DNA of 64,000 bases from Setomelanomma holmii (Eukaryota > Ascomycota > Dothideomycetes > Pleosporales > Phaeosphaeriaceae), in the NCBI GenBank assembly GCA_010015745.1, contig ML978281.1, forward strand, positions 23,191 through 87,190, written 5' to 3'. The translations under genes were made by a program, and so were the position numbers. Shown here in pieces: positions 45,346 to 55,800 of this stretch (its first letter is position 1; each line of letters opens with the position of its first letter). A model generated the notes under the pieces. It was not told the origin of the DNA and did not search any database. It was given only the letters and a program-made list of their open reading frames with translations.

Positions 45346-47604
45346 ATGTCTGAGCTTGAAGATCGCTTCGTCAAGAGAGGGTATCATCCGATAAGTCTTC
45401 TTTCAGTCCTTCAGCTGACGTCCTAGGTACTGGATCAATCGCGACCATGGCCACATCATGGGTCAGACTCTTACTGTTGAGGCTCGGACTGGTACGGTCA
45501 TCGTAGCCTTGCTCACAATTCTTGCTTCAATCGGAACCGCTCAGCTATGGAATTTATTGACCTTCTTCCTCCATCAATACAACGCGAACGGCCAGGATGC
45601 AGATGGCCTATTCTGGCAATATCAGGCATTACTGCGGACGATGCCCACGCCAACAGCACTCATGGCCGATACACTTAAGCTTTCCTGGATATGGAGAAAA
45701 AAGGTATCGAGGGCACTGTTGGGAAGCTCATTGACGTTTCTGGTTGCGCTGTGCTTTGCCATCGCATCAATCGCGGCCGGTATATCGACAGCCTTCGCCA
45801 TAGACAGCTCTAGTATCGAGGTGCTGGTTGACAGCTCGCTGTGTGGACGAATCAATTACACGAATATCTTCGATGGTAGAGCTACATCAACACTGCTAGC
45901 TTCCATCGATGACACAATCGATACCTATGTCCGGAATTGCTACCGGTATAACACGTCGTTACCGGGACCGTGTCGCAATACCTTCAGCCGACCCAATATA
46001 TCGTTCGTGGCTGTGCCCGCACCCTGCCCATGGCATGTATCAATGTGCTCTGGTGGCGAGTTGCCAGCAATCAAAATGGAGTCTGGACTTGTCGATTTGA
46101 GAACGCATATGGGTATTAATGTCCGACCTGAAGAATCGCTCAAGGTGCAGAGAACAACGACCTGCAGCGTCTTGCCAATGGATGATCGCATCATCGCAAG
46201 GGACAAATCGTGGTGGGCTGCTCGCGGCTTCAACGACTCGAAGACCACAATCGAATATGGCACATACCGAGACACACCATCGATACTCAGGCCTGAAGCC
46301 ACGTTCATTCAATCGGTTGCTTTGACGGAAAACCAACAATCTTATGGATCTGATGCCGCTATGAACTACTCTAAGCCTGACGAGAGCGCTGTGGGCTTCA
46401 ACACGTTATCCGAGATGCAGCGGACCGATGCGGACGTAGCTCTTGCAGCCATATGGCTGAACTTCATCATGTATGAAAAACCTGTGAATGACCCGTTGTT
46501 CTCAGCACATAAAAAATGGATTTATCAACCAGGTGGTGGGTATCCTGATGAAATTCGCTATCAATCCGACAATGCAGCTGGCGTTGTCGGATGTACGGAG
46601 CAGGTCAGTGCCCTCGAAAAAGCGCTCGTTGAGCCTTGCTAAATATCTTCAGTACCGATTTTGCGTGGCACAGCCTGGCGCAGAAGACTTCTGCACACCC
46701 CTGTCAGGCAGTCCACTCGACAGATTTACGGCGGACTTTCCCCGTCTCAAGCCAGTCCAGCTTCGACTGTTGCAGTTGCTTCGCTCAATCATTCGGCTCG
46801 CTGGAATCCAACAAGGTGCTCGCTACAAGAAGATCCTTGCGCAGAGCAAGGTTACTGGAGCAACTTCCCCAGGACTGCCAGACGACCAATGGATCAAAGA
46901 GGTGACTGCGTGGGAAGCTCGGGTATGGGCAAGCTATCAGACTCTGCTATCAATCGCAGTAGTCGGCCCACTAATTTTCGATGAGTTCGCGAGCGAGTAC
47001 ACTGAGCCTGTTGTGGATGACGGCGACAGGCAACTATGCCAGTCGCTAAAGATGCGGAAGTCTGGTGGTTTCGCGTAGGTGAAAAAGGATCGTTGAGAGC
47101 CCGATATCTTGCTAACTCATAGCTCGCAGTAATATCAACGTATTCGCCTTGACTTTCGTCACGGCGTTCTCACTGATTATTACGATATGCAACACGCTGA
47201 TCTTACGGTTCTTCATCTTCATGTCTCGATTCCGCACCGCACTCGCACCACGTATCGACCGCTGGATTCAAGATGGCGTCTACCAGATGCAACGACGTGC
47301 TTTTGAAGCTCAAAGCCAGGGTTGCTGGGTGCAGCTTGAACAAGAAGTGCCCATTACTCTTCAGCAGGAGAAGCTCCACGAACTTCCTGTGGACTCGTCG
47401 CTTGCTCTAAGGGCTACTGATAGGAAACGAGTCACTCCGAGAGCCAGGAAAACATGGTTGAGCATTACGGAGGAGTCAAAGGAGGCTGGTGGGGGTGATG
47501 CTGTACTCAAGGAGTTGATCAGGCGGCCAACTGCAGGGACGGACACGGTGACATTGGTGGGTGTGGATTTGGAGAAAGCCGAGTCGAAAACGGCGAAGAT
47601 GTGA
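45346..47604 (+). CDS. Fungus-specific multi-pass membrane protein, function unknown
   Basis: Four exons: 45346-45380 (MSELEDRFVKRG), 45427 to about 46602, about 46655-47075, and about 47130-47604. The joined protein opens with a short cytosolic stretch (YWINRDHGHIMGQTLTVEART). Membrane segments follow near VIVALLTILASIGTAQLWNL and SLTFLVALCFAIASIAAGIS. Then comes a large Cys-rich, N-glycosylation-rich lumenal or extracellular region (NYTN, NTSLPGPC, NISF, CPWHVSMC). A further membrane segment (FALTFVTAFSLIITICNTLI) and a basic C-terminal tail finish it. I recognise the N-terminal pattern as a family expanded in Pezizomycotina, but its function is not established. Borders of the last introns are to within a few bases. 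Confidence 0.75.
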
Positions 47605-48851
47605 CAAGACTTTGGACAATGGCTGTTGAGTATATAGATTACACATGATGGAGCCAGAATGATAACTTTGGTCAGAAGTATTGAGATGATATGGTATAGT
47701 ATGGCAATGTAGTTGGCGTAGCTTTACACGCAATTGACTGTCGAGACTGAAGGGCAAATCTAGCATGGCTATGCTCACGCGTTGCCTGCTGCCCACAAAC
47801 AGAATGCTATGCCTTTGAATATATAAACCTCGTCAGAAAGATACTCCTCGACGCCCATTAAAACCATCGAGGCAAAAAGCAAGACGTTTGATGCATCGAC
47901 CGGGACTCTACGCACTGTTAGTACACGGAATCGAACACAGGGTGTCAGTGAGGCTTACCGAACCCGGACCTGAAGCAAACGATGTAGGAACATGGGAAGC
48001 TTCAATTCTACCCCTAAACTATCGATGCGAATGATGTAACATGATCTTTAGGTTTGCACAAATATATAGCAAAAGCACTGAGGCAAGCTCCGTGACCAAG
48101 GATGATCTCGCTGAGCCTGCCTGCCGTGACATTCGGAACAGACGGCAAAATGAGGCTGACACGCGTTATTTGCAATGGCATAGTGGGGTCGCGATTACTT
48201 ACCCCTCAGTTGAGCCGCTTCGGTGTACGATGTCGCGACTTCCTCCGAGCGAAGCGAACCACAGTCGTACCTCCCATTTCTCGACTTTGACTGATATTGA
48301 CATGATCGAGCTTCTGAACGCTTTCAATTCTCTTCCTATGCAGTTTTGTTTGATCAAGCAGAGAGCGACATCGAATACTTAAAAGTCTGCGAAACGAAGA
48401 ATGATGTGGCGCGGGCAGCCCCACACCAAGCAGCGAACACACGGGACGAAATCGCGAGCAAACCTTCCACAAATCTGCCGCCTTGTATACTGATGGGAAC
48501 ATAGAACAGACGCTGCCACGCAGAACCGATATTTGGTACGGAGATTTCAAGTTCGTGAACGTCGCAATTGTGCCTAGGTTGTTTCACTTGCAACATCGAT
48601 GTCATCTTTGGTGCCCATGCAAATAGGTTCATAAAACGCGAACATTATGATGTGGTAACATTAGCTAGTCTACAGTATCGCCAATCGTACACCATCAAGC
48701 CGTCTAACTACTTCAAGCGCCGATGATGCGAACGAAACACAAAGGAAAAGGGGTATCAACTTGCAACCACCACAGGCTTCTTCACCTTACCAACTCTACG
48801 CATTGCGCTACTACCCGTCATGCCGACGACCGAAGGTGATACGTAGCTTCT
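47605..48851. other. Intergenic region
   Basis: About 1.25 kb between the 3' ends of the membrane-protein and MINDY genes. No repeat copies and no supportable gene. Confidence 0.4.
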
Positions 48852-51659
48852 TTACATGACGATGCATCGCTCCCGCTCTTCATTCGGAATCTGCCCAACC
48901 ATTCCCGCACTTTGACGACGACCAGGCCGACCTGGCATTCCCTGAGCCGCCATCGGCCGACTGGGTCGGCGAGGAGGAATATTGCCGCCGCTCGCCTGAT
49001 AAGCGCTACCTTGCGGCTGCAGAGGTGCTTGAGGATTTGCGGGATGACTTTGCGGCGGGTGATACTGTGGACTCGTTGCAGCCTCTTCGTATGTTGGTGG
49101 TGGAACAGGCTCATTGGTTGGTCGATGCGTGGTAACATTATTGCGACGCGGTGGTATCACTGGTGGGTTTTCACCTCGTGACGTCCGGCGATTATTTGGT
49201 CGAGCTTGAGATTGTGCTGCTATCGCATTCATTGACGCTTGGTTGTCGCGCTCGCGTTGTGCAGCTTCGCGCCTTTCTCGATCTTCCTCTTCCTCTTGGA
49301 GCTGCAGCGCCAACGCCAGGTCATGGTCTTCTTGTTCGGCCCTGCTCAGCTGGTGTGGCGAAGCAACATCCGCACTCTCAATAGGTCCTTGTGCAGATGG
49401 AGCTTGCTGTTGGTTCCCCCGACGAGACTGCACTGTGGTCCAGCCTTGGCCGTCATGAACGTCATTGATGCTTTGGTCTTGGTCTGGCTGGGTCGGCATA
49501 GTGTTATTGCCAACCGGTCTGAAGTCGCCTGAAAACAGCTCACTGCCTTGCCCATTTACGTCAGTAAGTGATTCCCAGACTATCTCATCATGGCTGGAGT
49601 AGCCCTGGTCTGTCACAAGCGTCAGGAGCTTATTCGTGCGAGGATCCCTGAACAAGGTTGAGAAGTGGTCGTTTCTGAAAAGGATGGCGACCTGACCAGG
49701 CTGAATGCTATCCCTCATGACCTTCAGACCATGATCGGTCAGCTGAGTTGGCCATCGACTGAGAAACTCCTTGATGGAATGAATGTCCGTGAACATCTGC
49801 TGTTCGTCCGCAGTCAAAGGTTCGCCCGACTGCAACTTTGCGTCCAGCTCCTCTTCTTGGAATTGAACGTATTGTGAGGTCTCATACGACTTTGCGACCC
49901 GTGTAAACGCGGCATACGCCTCAGAGTCTGCTTCTGGCAGCCAGCCGTGCATCAAGGGGATGTTGAACGTGCGATAAAGTTTCATGTCTGGAGTGTTCTC
50001 AAAGCCGCCGGCTTTGCCTTGGCTTGTGAGCGTGGCGTCACCACGTGTGATATCCGTATCCGGGACAAACATGGGGTTGACATTGAGACCAGTATGAAGG
50101 GCAAGTAGGAACTTGTACAGGTCACTGACATCTGGAAGCTCTTGTGCGGCTGTGCCTCGTCGACCAGACATGAGCTCATCGAATACGGCATCCAGCAACA
50201 GGCCAAGGCTGACTTGCTCGCGAGTGCGTAACGTCTCGACTAACGCAGTTTCGATACCAGACGGGGTCGAAAGCACCAACGCATTGACCAGAGCGAGCAG
50301 GGGACAAGGCCCATTTAGATTTTGCGTTAGAATTGGTGAGGTGCGGATGCCAGGCTTATTGACATCATGCCATCGGATGTGCTTGATCTGATAATGCTCT
50401 TTTCGCTGCCTGTTCATCCTTGTGTTTGGTGACTCGGGACCAGGAGAAAAGGCAGACCCAACGCCGATGTCTAGAGGCTGTGGAGGCATATTGGGAGCCT
50501 GCTCTTCGTGCGATCTTCGTGGTGGTAGCGCTGGAGGGTGCTCCTCGTCTGTAGCAACAGGTACAGGAGGCGGTAGCCCAGTAGGAGGTGGTGGCGCAAC
50601 GAACGGATTGGTCGACGGTGTTTGATTGGCAATTGCAAAGCTGTCTTGGTAAGACTGCTCTTGTTCTGTCCTCGGCGCTGTTTCCTGAGCATTATGCGAC
50701 TCTTGTGACCGCCTTTCATGGTCGCTCCGCTCCCAGTCCTGCTGCTCAGTCCAAGTCTGGTGGGGTTCATGCAGTTGGATACTTTCAGGAAACCCATGGG
50801 TACGAGTAGCAGCGTCGAGTGAGGTGGCATTCATGCTCGGCTCCCATGGGTTCGAAACAATCGATTTTCGCAGAGGTTCAGTGGAACCCGGGCTGTTCAG
50901 CGGAGTTGGCGAGTCGATAGCGATAAGCGGCGGCTGATCGGGCGACTTGGGTCTTGGTGCTGGAGGCATGCTGCTGCCGAGCTTGAGATTTGACATCTCG
51001 TGAGAAGGCGTGGTTGGTGTATGGAAGGCGGGCAGCTCAGCTGGCTCGTCGAACTTAGCGCCTTGCCCTTGTGAGTCTCCCCATATCTGCTGGCTGCTCT
51101 CGCCATCCCAATTACCCTGCCCTGTCTGCTGCACCTTGAGGTATGGATTGTTCGTCTGGAGCGGTATCGAGCCATTGGACTGGTCGGAGACGGTGCTCAT
51201 TGCGCCATACGAAGCAGAGCTGGCGCCGGTGGGCATTGGCGAAATATTTTCAAGCGATCGCTTGATGGGGACTCCAGCCGGCGGACCTGCTCTCAGGGCA
51301 TATGGAAGAGTCGTGCTGGTGACGGGCACCTTCCCACCAGCGGGCTTCAGGGTATCCGGCACATCCTTGGCGCTGACCTCCTCAAAGTCTTCATCGTCGG
51401 ACCTGTTCCACTCATCGTCGCTGTAATCCGAGTCGCTGGCTTGCGCCCCAGTCTGCGCCCTTGCTTCTTCTAGCGTCTTGAAGTTGAAGGCTGGAGATTT
51501 GTTGAGATCGGGCGAGTATGGTGTATCGCCGGCAGTCGAGGCAGGTACGGTAGGCGGATGCTCGTCTAGTGGAGTGGTCGGATATGGAGGGTTTGCTTTG
51601 GATAGTGGTGCTGGTACGAGACCTGCTTGCGACTCGGCATCTTCCTTCCGGAGCACCAT
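48852..51659 (-). CDS. MINDY-family deubiquitinase with C-terminal CaaX box
   Basis: A single exon of 935 residues, a cysteine protease that trims Lys48-linked polyubiquitin in its relatives. A long acidic/proline-rich N-terminus precedes the MINDY (DUF544) domain at about 420-715. It starts YQIKHIRWHDV, with the catalytic Cys in NLNGPCPLLALVNAL (residue 452) and the catalytic His in FRNDHFSTLF (residue 665). After it, EEDHDLALALQLQEEEED resembles a ubiquitin-interacting motif, consistent with polyubiquitin reading. The protein ends CIVM, a CaaX prenylation signal, so it is probably membrane-anchored. The ATG at 51659 (MVLRKEDAES) is the first true ATG in the frame; the open frame above it lacks one. 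It is divergent from TRM6. Confidence 0.92.
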   Translation of the reverse strand: MVLRKEDAESQAGLVPAPLSKANPPYPTTPLDEHPPTVPASTAGDTPYSPDLNKSPAFNFKTLEEARAQTGAQASDSDYSDDEWNRSDDEDFEEVSAKDVPDTLKPAGGKVPVTSTTLPYALRAGPPAGVPIKRSLENISPMPTGASSASYGAMSTVSDQSNGSIPLQTNNPYLKVQQTGQGNWDGESSQQIWGDSQGQGAKFDEPAELPAFHTPTTPSHEMSNLKLGSSMPPAPRPKSPDQPPLIAIDSPTPLNSPGSTEPLRKSIVSNPWEPSMNATSLDAATRTHGFPESIQLHEPHQTWTEQQDWERSDHERRSQESHNAQETAPRTEQEQSYQDSFAIANQTPSTNPFVAPPPPTGLPPPVPVATDEEHPPALPPRRSHEEQAPNMPPQPLDIGVGSAFSPGPESPNTRMNRQRKEHYQIKHIRWHDVNKPGIRTSPILTQNLNGPCPLLALVNALVLSTPSGIETALVETLRTREQVSLGLLLDAVFDELMSGRRGTAAQELPDVSDLYKFLLALHTGLNVNPMFVPDTDITRGDATLTSQGKAGGFENTPDMKLYRTFNIPLMHGWLPEADSEAYAAFTRVAKSYETSQYVQFQEEELDAKLQSGEPLTADEQQMFTDIHSIKEFLSRWPTQLTDHGLKVMRDSIQPGQVAILFRNDHFSTLFRDPRTNKLLTLVTDQGYSSHDEIVWESLTDVNGQGSELFSGDFRPVGNNTMPTQPDQDQSINDVHDGQGWTTVQSRRGNQQQAPSAQGPIESADVASPHQLSRAEQEDHDLALALQLQEEEEDRERREAAQRERDNQASMNAIAAQSQARPNNRRTSRGENPPVIPPRRNNVTTHRPTNEPVPPPTYEEAATSPQYHPPQSHPANPQAPLQPQGSAYQASGGNIPPRRPSRPMAAQGMPGRPGRRQSAGMVGQIPNEERERCIVM

Positions 51660-52132
51660 TGTGGCCGTTGGTGGTGGTGCAGTGACTGGTTGGTACTGCA
51701 AAGTGCTCTCGGCTGCCTGGCGTGTCGGGGCAGGAGCTAAGAGCTTTGCACGTGGGAGGTGTGAACTAGGTAAGAGATGGTGAAGGATAGCTGGAGAGGA
51801 AGAGAGGTGAAAGCAGTACAAACATGTGGCGGGAGCTTATGCGGTGTGTCCTGCGAAGTATACGCGGCGTAGGGACGGAGTTGCGAAGCAAGCGAGACGA
51901 TGACGACGGCGTGGCTGTGGCTGTGGCGGCGATCCACTTGCTGTGTGGGGGTCCGCTAAGTTTCTGGATCCTTGTGCTTGCATCAAATTAACCTTAACAG
52001 TACAAGTTGCGAACTTCAAGCCTCGAAGAAACAACGTCGCCACCTGAGTTCTGGCTCCTCCTCACTATTCTGGACAGTCGCACATGGCACGGTGACAGCA
52101 TACGGAAGGAGCAACCCACCTCCGACCGCGCA
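51660..52132. other. Divergent promoter region MINDY / TRM6
   Basis: 473 bases between two divergent start codons. Nothing else was recognised. Confidence 0.4.
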
Positions 52133-54050
52133 ATGCATTCGTTTATACGGTCGAACACGCATGTTGCGCTGCGCCTCCCCTCAGGTCTCTTCAAGATCAT
52201 AGAGATTACCCCGAATACGTACGTCGCATAGTCGGAGTGAGCCCTCCACGCGCTGGAATGCAGAGGCAAAGACTGATATCCTTCGCAGAAGCATAAACCT
52301 TGGCAAATTCGGCACCGTCAATTCGAACCTCATACTCGGACGGCCGTACTACCTTACCTACGAGCTCCTCGACAAGGACGACGGCAGAGCGAAGACTGAG
52401 CTGCGCGTCGTGCCTGCCTCAGAACTTCACGCCGAAGCCCTAGGAAGCGAACATGCGCCGGTCGCCGAAACTGGGGAGGAGACCGCTGATGGCGAAGCCG
52501 GGTTCGATATCGTGGGCGAGGATGGCAAGGTCATAATGCGCAACAATCGCCTTACGGTGGACGACGCGTCACGGCAGAAGCTCACCATGGACGAGATTGA
52601 AGAGCTCAAGAAAGCGGGCACAGGGTCGGGCAAGGACATCATCGCGAGAATCATGGCGTCGCATGATGCGATTGATGAGAAGACGTCATTCTCTTTGGCG
52701 AAGTACACTCTACGGAAGTCGAGGAAATACCTAAAGCGCTTCACAGCAATTCCAATGGACGTCGGGGTGCTCACCGGATACGTGCTGGAGAAAGAGGCGT
52801 ATAAGATCATGGAGCTGCGGGAAGATCTACTGGGTCTCATCTGCAGCTGGGCTAACGTCCACTGTGGCGCAACCACTCGGGTGCAAACAGCAGAGGATGG
52901 TGCCAGTCAGATAGGAGGCGGTCGGTGGCTGGTGGTCGATGACACAGGAGGTCTTGTCACAGCAGCACTCGCCGAGAGGATGGGCATACTGTATCCTGAC
53001 GATGACGATGAGGAATCAGAAGAAGAATTGGCCGAGGCTGTTGAGGCAGATCAGCAGCAGAACGGCCACACAGATGCACCTCAAGAGCCCAAGCCTAACG
53101 AATCAGACACAGCAATGCCAGACGCCGACGCCGCTACCGTGGACCCTACCAAAGCTAGTGATCCCACGGCAGACTCATCACACCTCCTTTCGCTACCTCG
53201 AAAATCTCCACGTCCCCATATTCCACAGATGTCCGCAAAGACCAACACATTGACCGTCCTCCATCCCAACAACCAACCAAATCTGTCATATCTCAAGTAC
53301 TTTGGCTACGACTATGGGGCACCCGTACCCTCACACCCATTGTACAAACATCTCAAGTCCCTATCCTGGCTATCCCTGCTCCATCCCGAAGACGACCCTC
53401 AATACGACGAGCCAGAACTCATCAGTGACGAAGTTCTGGCTACCATGAAGAGCAGCAAGCGCGGAACATATTACAGGAAACGAAGACGATGGGAGAGAGT
53501 GAAGACTGTGGTAGATGAGACAAGAGCTGGTGGTTTCGATGGCCTGGTGGTAGCTACGGCCATGGACGCGAAGACCGTGCTGAAAGAGCTTGTGCCACTG
53601 ATTCGAGGAGGAGGGAAGATCGTCGTGTATAACCCGAACGTGGAGCCACTCGTCGAGCTGTGCGATTACTACAGCAAGGAACGCCGTGCTGCGTATATAG
53701 CGCGTGAGTTTGGACCACCACCTCAGACGCCACGACAGATGAATGGCAAGAAGCACAAGTACGATGACGATGCGGAGACGAATGACAGCACGACCGAAGG
53801 CGGATTTGAAGAGGACGATTTTCCACTGAACCCGACACTATTGCTCGCTCCAAGCTTGCAGACTGCGCGAGCCAGGCAATGGCAGGTCTTGCCGCAACGG
53901 ACACATCCCATGATGACGAGCAAAGGTGGTGCAGAGGGCTATTTATTCACGGCAACAAGAGTCTTGCCGATCGAGGGACGAGTCGAGGCTAGAGGTCATC
54001 ATGGGAAGAAGAAGAGAAAGGTCGGTCCAGAGATAGCTGCCCAACCGTGA
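52133..54050 (+). CDS. TRM6: tRNA m1A58 methyltransferase non-catalytic subunit TRM6/GCD10
   Basis: It partners TRM61 to form the nuclear enzyme that methylates adenosine 58 of tRNAs. Two exons, 52133-52218 and 52289-54050, give 615 residues. The join restores HVALRLPSGLFKIIEITPNT-SINLGKFG, then FGTVNSNLILGRPYYLTYEL. The TRM6 core (MDEIEELKKAGTGSGKDIIA, SFSLAKYTLRKSRKYLKRF, YFGYDYG-like LKYFGYDYGAP, GGFDGLVVAT) is clear. The usual S-adenosylmethionine-binding GxGxG is absent, as expected of this subunit. An acidic insert (DDDDEESEEELAEAVEAD) and a basic tail (GKKKRKV) are present; the tail could be a nuclear signal. The assignment is firm. Confidence 0.94.
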
Positions 54051-54142
54051 TACCTTACCATCAATTCACTGCGGCACATCTCCAGTTCTTTTGCTTAAGG
54101 TTCCAGTCGTAGTGACCAATGCTGCCACATAGCCTCATGCCG

Positions 54143-54171
54143 GCTCTTCCAGGCTAGAGATTGCAATGTAG
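54143..54171 (-). repeat. Dispersed inverted-repeat motif, single arm
   Basis: It reads CTCTTCCAG then GCTAGAGATTGCAATGTAG. The tail (reverse of GAAGAG) is conserved, the core less so. Confidence 0.5.
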
Positions 54172-54345
54172 TGGCAGACAGGAGATTCAGTGGGAAGAAT
54201 ATGAAGTTTGTTCCGTAGTTGCTGCTGCTGCCTGGAAGGAATTGAGCTTGCCGGGTTGAGAAAGTCGCCGAACCTGGATGGTCCGTGCCTACCGTACTCC
54301 ACCTGTGGTGGGGTTAACTACACCCACTGGGCAAAACAGGGGCAT

Positions 54346-54377
54346 ACTGCACTGCAATTCTTAGCTCGGGAGAGAAG
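54346..54377 (+). repeat. Dispersed inverted-repeat motif
   Basis: It reads ACTGCACTGCAATTCTTAGC then TCGGGAGAGAAG. Downstream, about 54412, lies CAGCCTTG, a short core shared with other copies. Confidence 0.6.
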
Positions 54378-54453
54378 ATGCGTTTGAGTGTGGTTGGTCG
54401 CTGCCTAGATTCAGCCTTGTGTGAGTCGACTGAAGGTTCCTAATCGAGGTAAT

Positions 54454-54484
54454 GGACACTGCAATCCTTAGCGCCGCAGAGCGC
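54454..54484 (+). repeat. Dispersed inverted-repeat motif
   Basis: It reads GACACTGCAATCCTTAGCGC then CGCAGAGCGC. A degenerate opposite arm may lie at about 54503-54528 (AGTCCATAAGGGATTTTAAG). Confidence 0.6.
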
Positions 54485-54840
54485 ATAACAGCTGCCAAAG
54501 TCCATAAGGGATTTTAAGTGTGATGTTGGCGGGTTTTGAAGTGTATGTGAGTGCAGCATTAAAGATCGCATCGTTAGTTCTCGTTATGGAGAAATCGACT
54601 GTTCTTTGAATGTTCCACGTCACCGTGTCGATCTTTCAGCAAGTTTGAGTACAACGATCGCGCGCCAAACAGACTACTAGGTATTCGATGTGGACGCAAA
54701 GCTGCCCGTAAAGTGTAAGTGTTTGCCGCTCACTTGTAGTGTTCGAGAACATCTAAAGGAGGACCTCCAGCCGCATTGAACGCACGTAACGCCTCAAGCG
54801 AGTTTCAATTCAATTTCCTAATGATGGGACGTATACCGCT

Positions 54841-54919
54841 TGCATTGCAATCCCTAGCCCACACGAGCAAAGATGACAGCCTTGCGCTTCCCTTCTCCGC
54901 GCTAGGAATTGCAGTGCAA
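54841..54919. mobile_element. MITE-like element with paired arms (best example)
   Basis: The left arm TGCATTGCAATCCCTAGCCC faces the right arm GCGCTAGGAATTGCAGTGCA across a spacer that includes GACAGCCTTGCG. Both arms match the family core, are inverted, and span 79 bases. I see no obvious target-site duplication. No coding capacity. It is therefore MITE-like or a hairpin-forming repeat. Confidence 0.6.
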
Positions 54920-55066
54920 AGCTCAAAAAAAAGTGAGGCATACTCCTTCTTCGAATGCTGCTCTTTCGTTAAAGATTGGGCGTGGAAGAAGGCAACCACT
55001 ACGCTCGAACAGGCAATCTTAGCCTACGTTCATGCAGTCATCTTTCAGAAAAGCAATCAAAAAAAG

Positions 55067-55095
55067 TGCACTGCAATCTCTAGCGTTGAAGAGGT
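55067..55095 (+). repeat. Dispersed inverted-repeat motif
   Basis: It reads GTGCACTGCAATCTCTAGCG then TTGAAGAGG: a nearly perfect core plus tail. Confidence 0.65.
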
Positions 55096-55296
55096 CATGC
55101 AAATTGCATGCTACGTTCTTTCGACCAATCGCTCCACTGAAAACGTCGCGTTGGCACTTCAACAGAAGTCTTCACGCGACATCCGAGCGATCCAATATTT
55201 TGCCAAGCTAGCTTCGTCCTCCTGAGGTTTGAACAAAGATTCATAGTCCTTGCGAGCAAAGATCTAGACTTCGTCGTATGCCTACATGATCTCTTA

Positions 55297-55800
55297 ACCT
55301 TGACCCAGTAAAAGTGTAACTTGCCCACCAATGTTCTTCTTATCACACCAATCTCTGGTTGTACTCGTGTAAAACCCACCCATGACCATCATTTGCGACC
55401 TATTGATGACGTTGCAGGATGCCCAGGCCTTGCCACCAGGCCACTTCTTGTCCCGGGTCTCATAGTACTGTCAAACCTCAGAGTCGGACATATTACTGGC
55501 ATATGACCATCGTCAACTCACTGGGATCTAGGTGGATGTTGGAAGCGAAAGGATGTTAGTGTCGCCAACAGCCGTGCCGTCTTGGAGGATGCCACCAAAA
55601 ATGTAGCTGGCGAGGTCAGTCCAGTCGCTAACCATCAAGACCACAGAGGTTGCTTACCTGTTGTAAAGGGAGAGATCTTTTGTCCAGACTATCCCAGAGC
55701 AAAAGCCTCGCCGCGATCGTGGTACATCACCAGCAGCCGTCTGGGTGTACCACCTGCTATTGGTGACATCGAAGACTTGGACCTGCTGATCATGCTGATC
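55297..55800 (-). pseudogene. Kelch-repeat protein relic
   Basis: On the minus strand, fragments of a fungal kelch-type protein can be read in order. At about 55780 there is VFDVTNSRWYTQTAAGDVP then RSRRGFCSGIVWTKDLSLYN. After an intron-like gap comes YIFGGILQDGTAVGDTNILS, and at about 55467-55300 YYETRDKKW, ASCNVINRSQMMVMGGFYTS and NIGGQVTLLLGQ. A TAG interrupts the frame after SLPTST, further stops lie before YYETR, and no start or C-terminus is present. In intact relatives the repeats form a beta-propeller next to a membrane segment. Only a central piece survives, next to the repeat cluster. I am fairly confident of the family and of its being broken. Confidence 0.7.

Larger units (their letters stand above)
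54051..55296. other. Repeat-rich intergenic region
   Basis: About 1.25 kb downstream of TRM6 with at least six arms of the dispersed inverted-repeat family, listed separately. No gene; the 149-codon open frame at 54776-55225 (+) runs through the repeats and is not considered coding. Confidence 0.5.

Noticed and set aside
47900..47990. A possible tRNA-like segment around GGAATCGAACACA
   Set aside because: No cloverleaf with matching acceptor and anticodon stems could be drawn by eye; a tRNA scan would settle it.
54776..55225. 149-codon plus-strand open frame
   Set aside because: Its sequence consists largely of repeat arms in both orientations; an open frame by chance.
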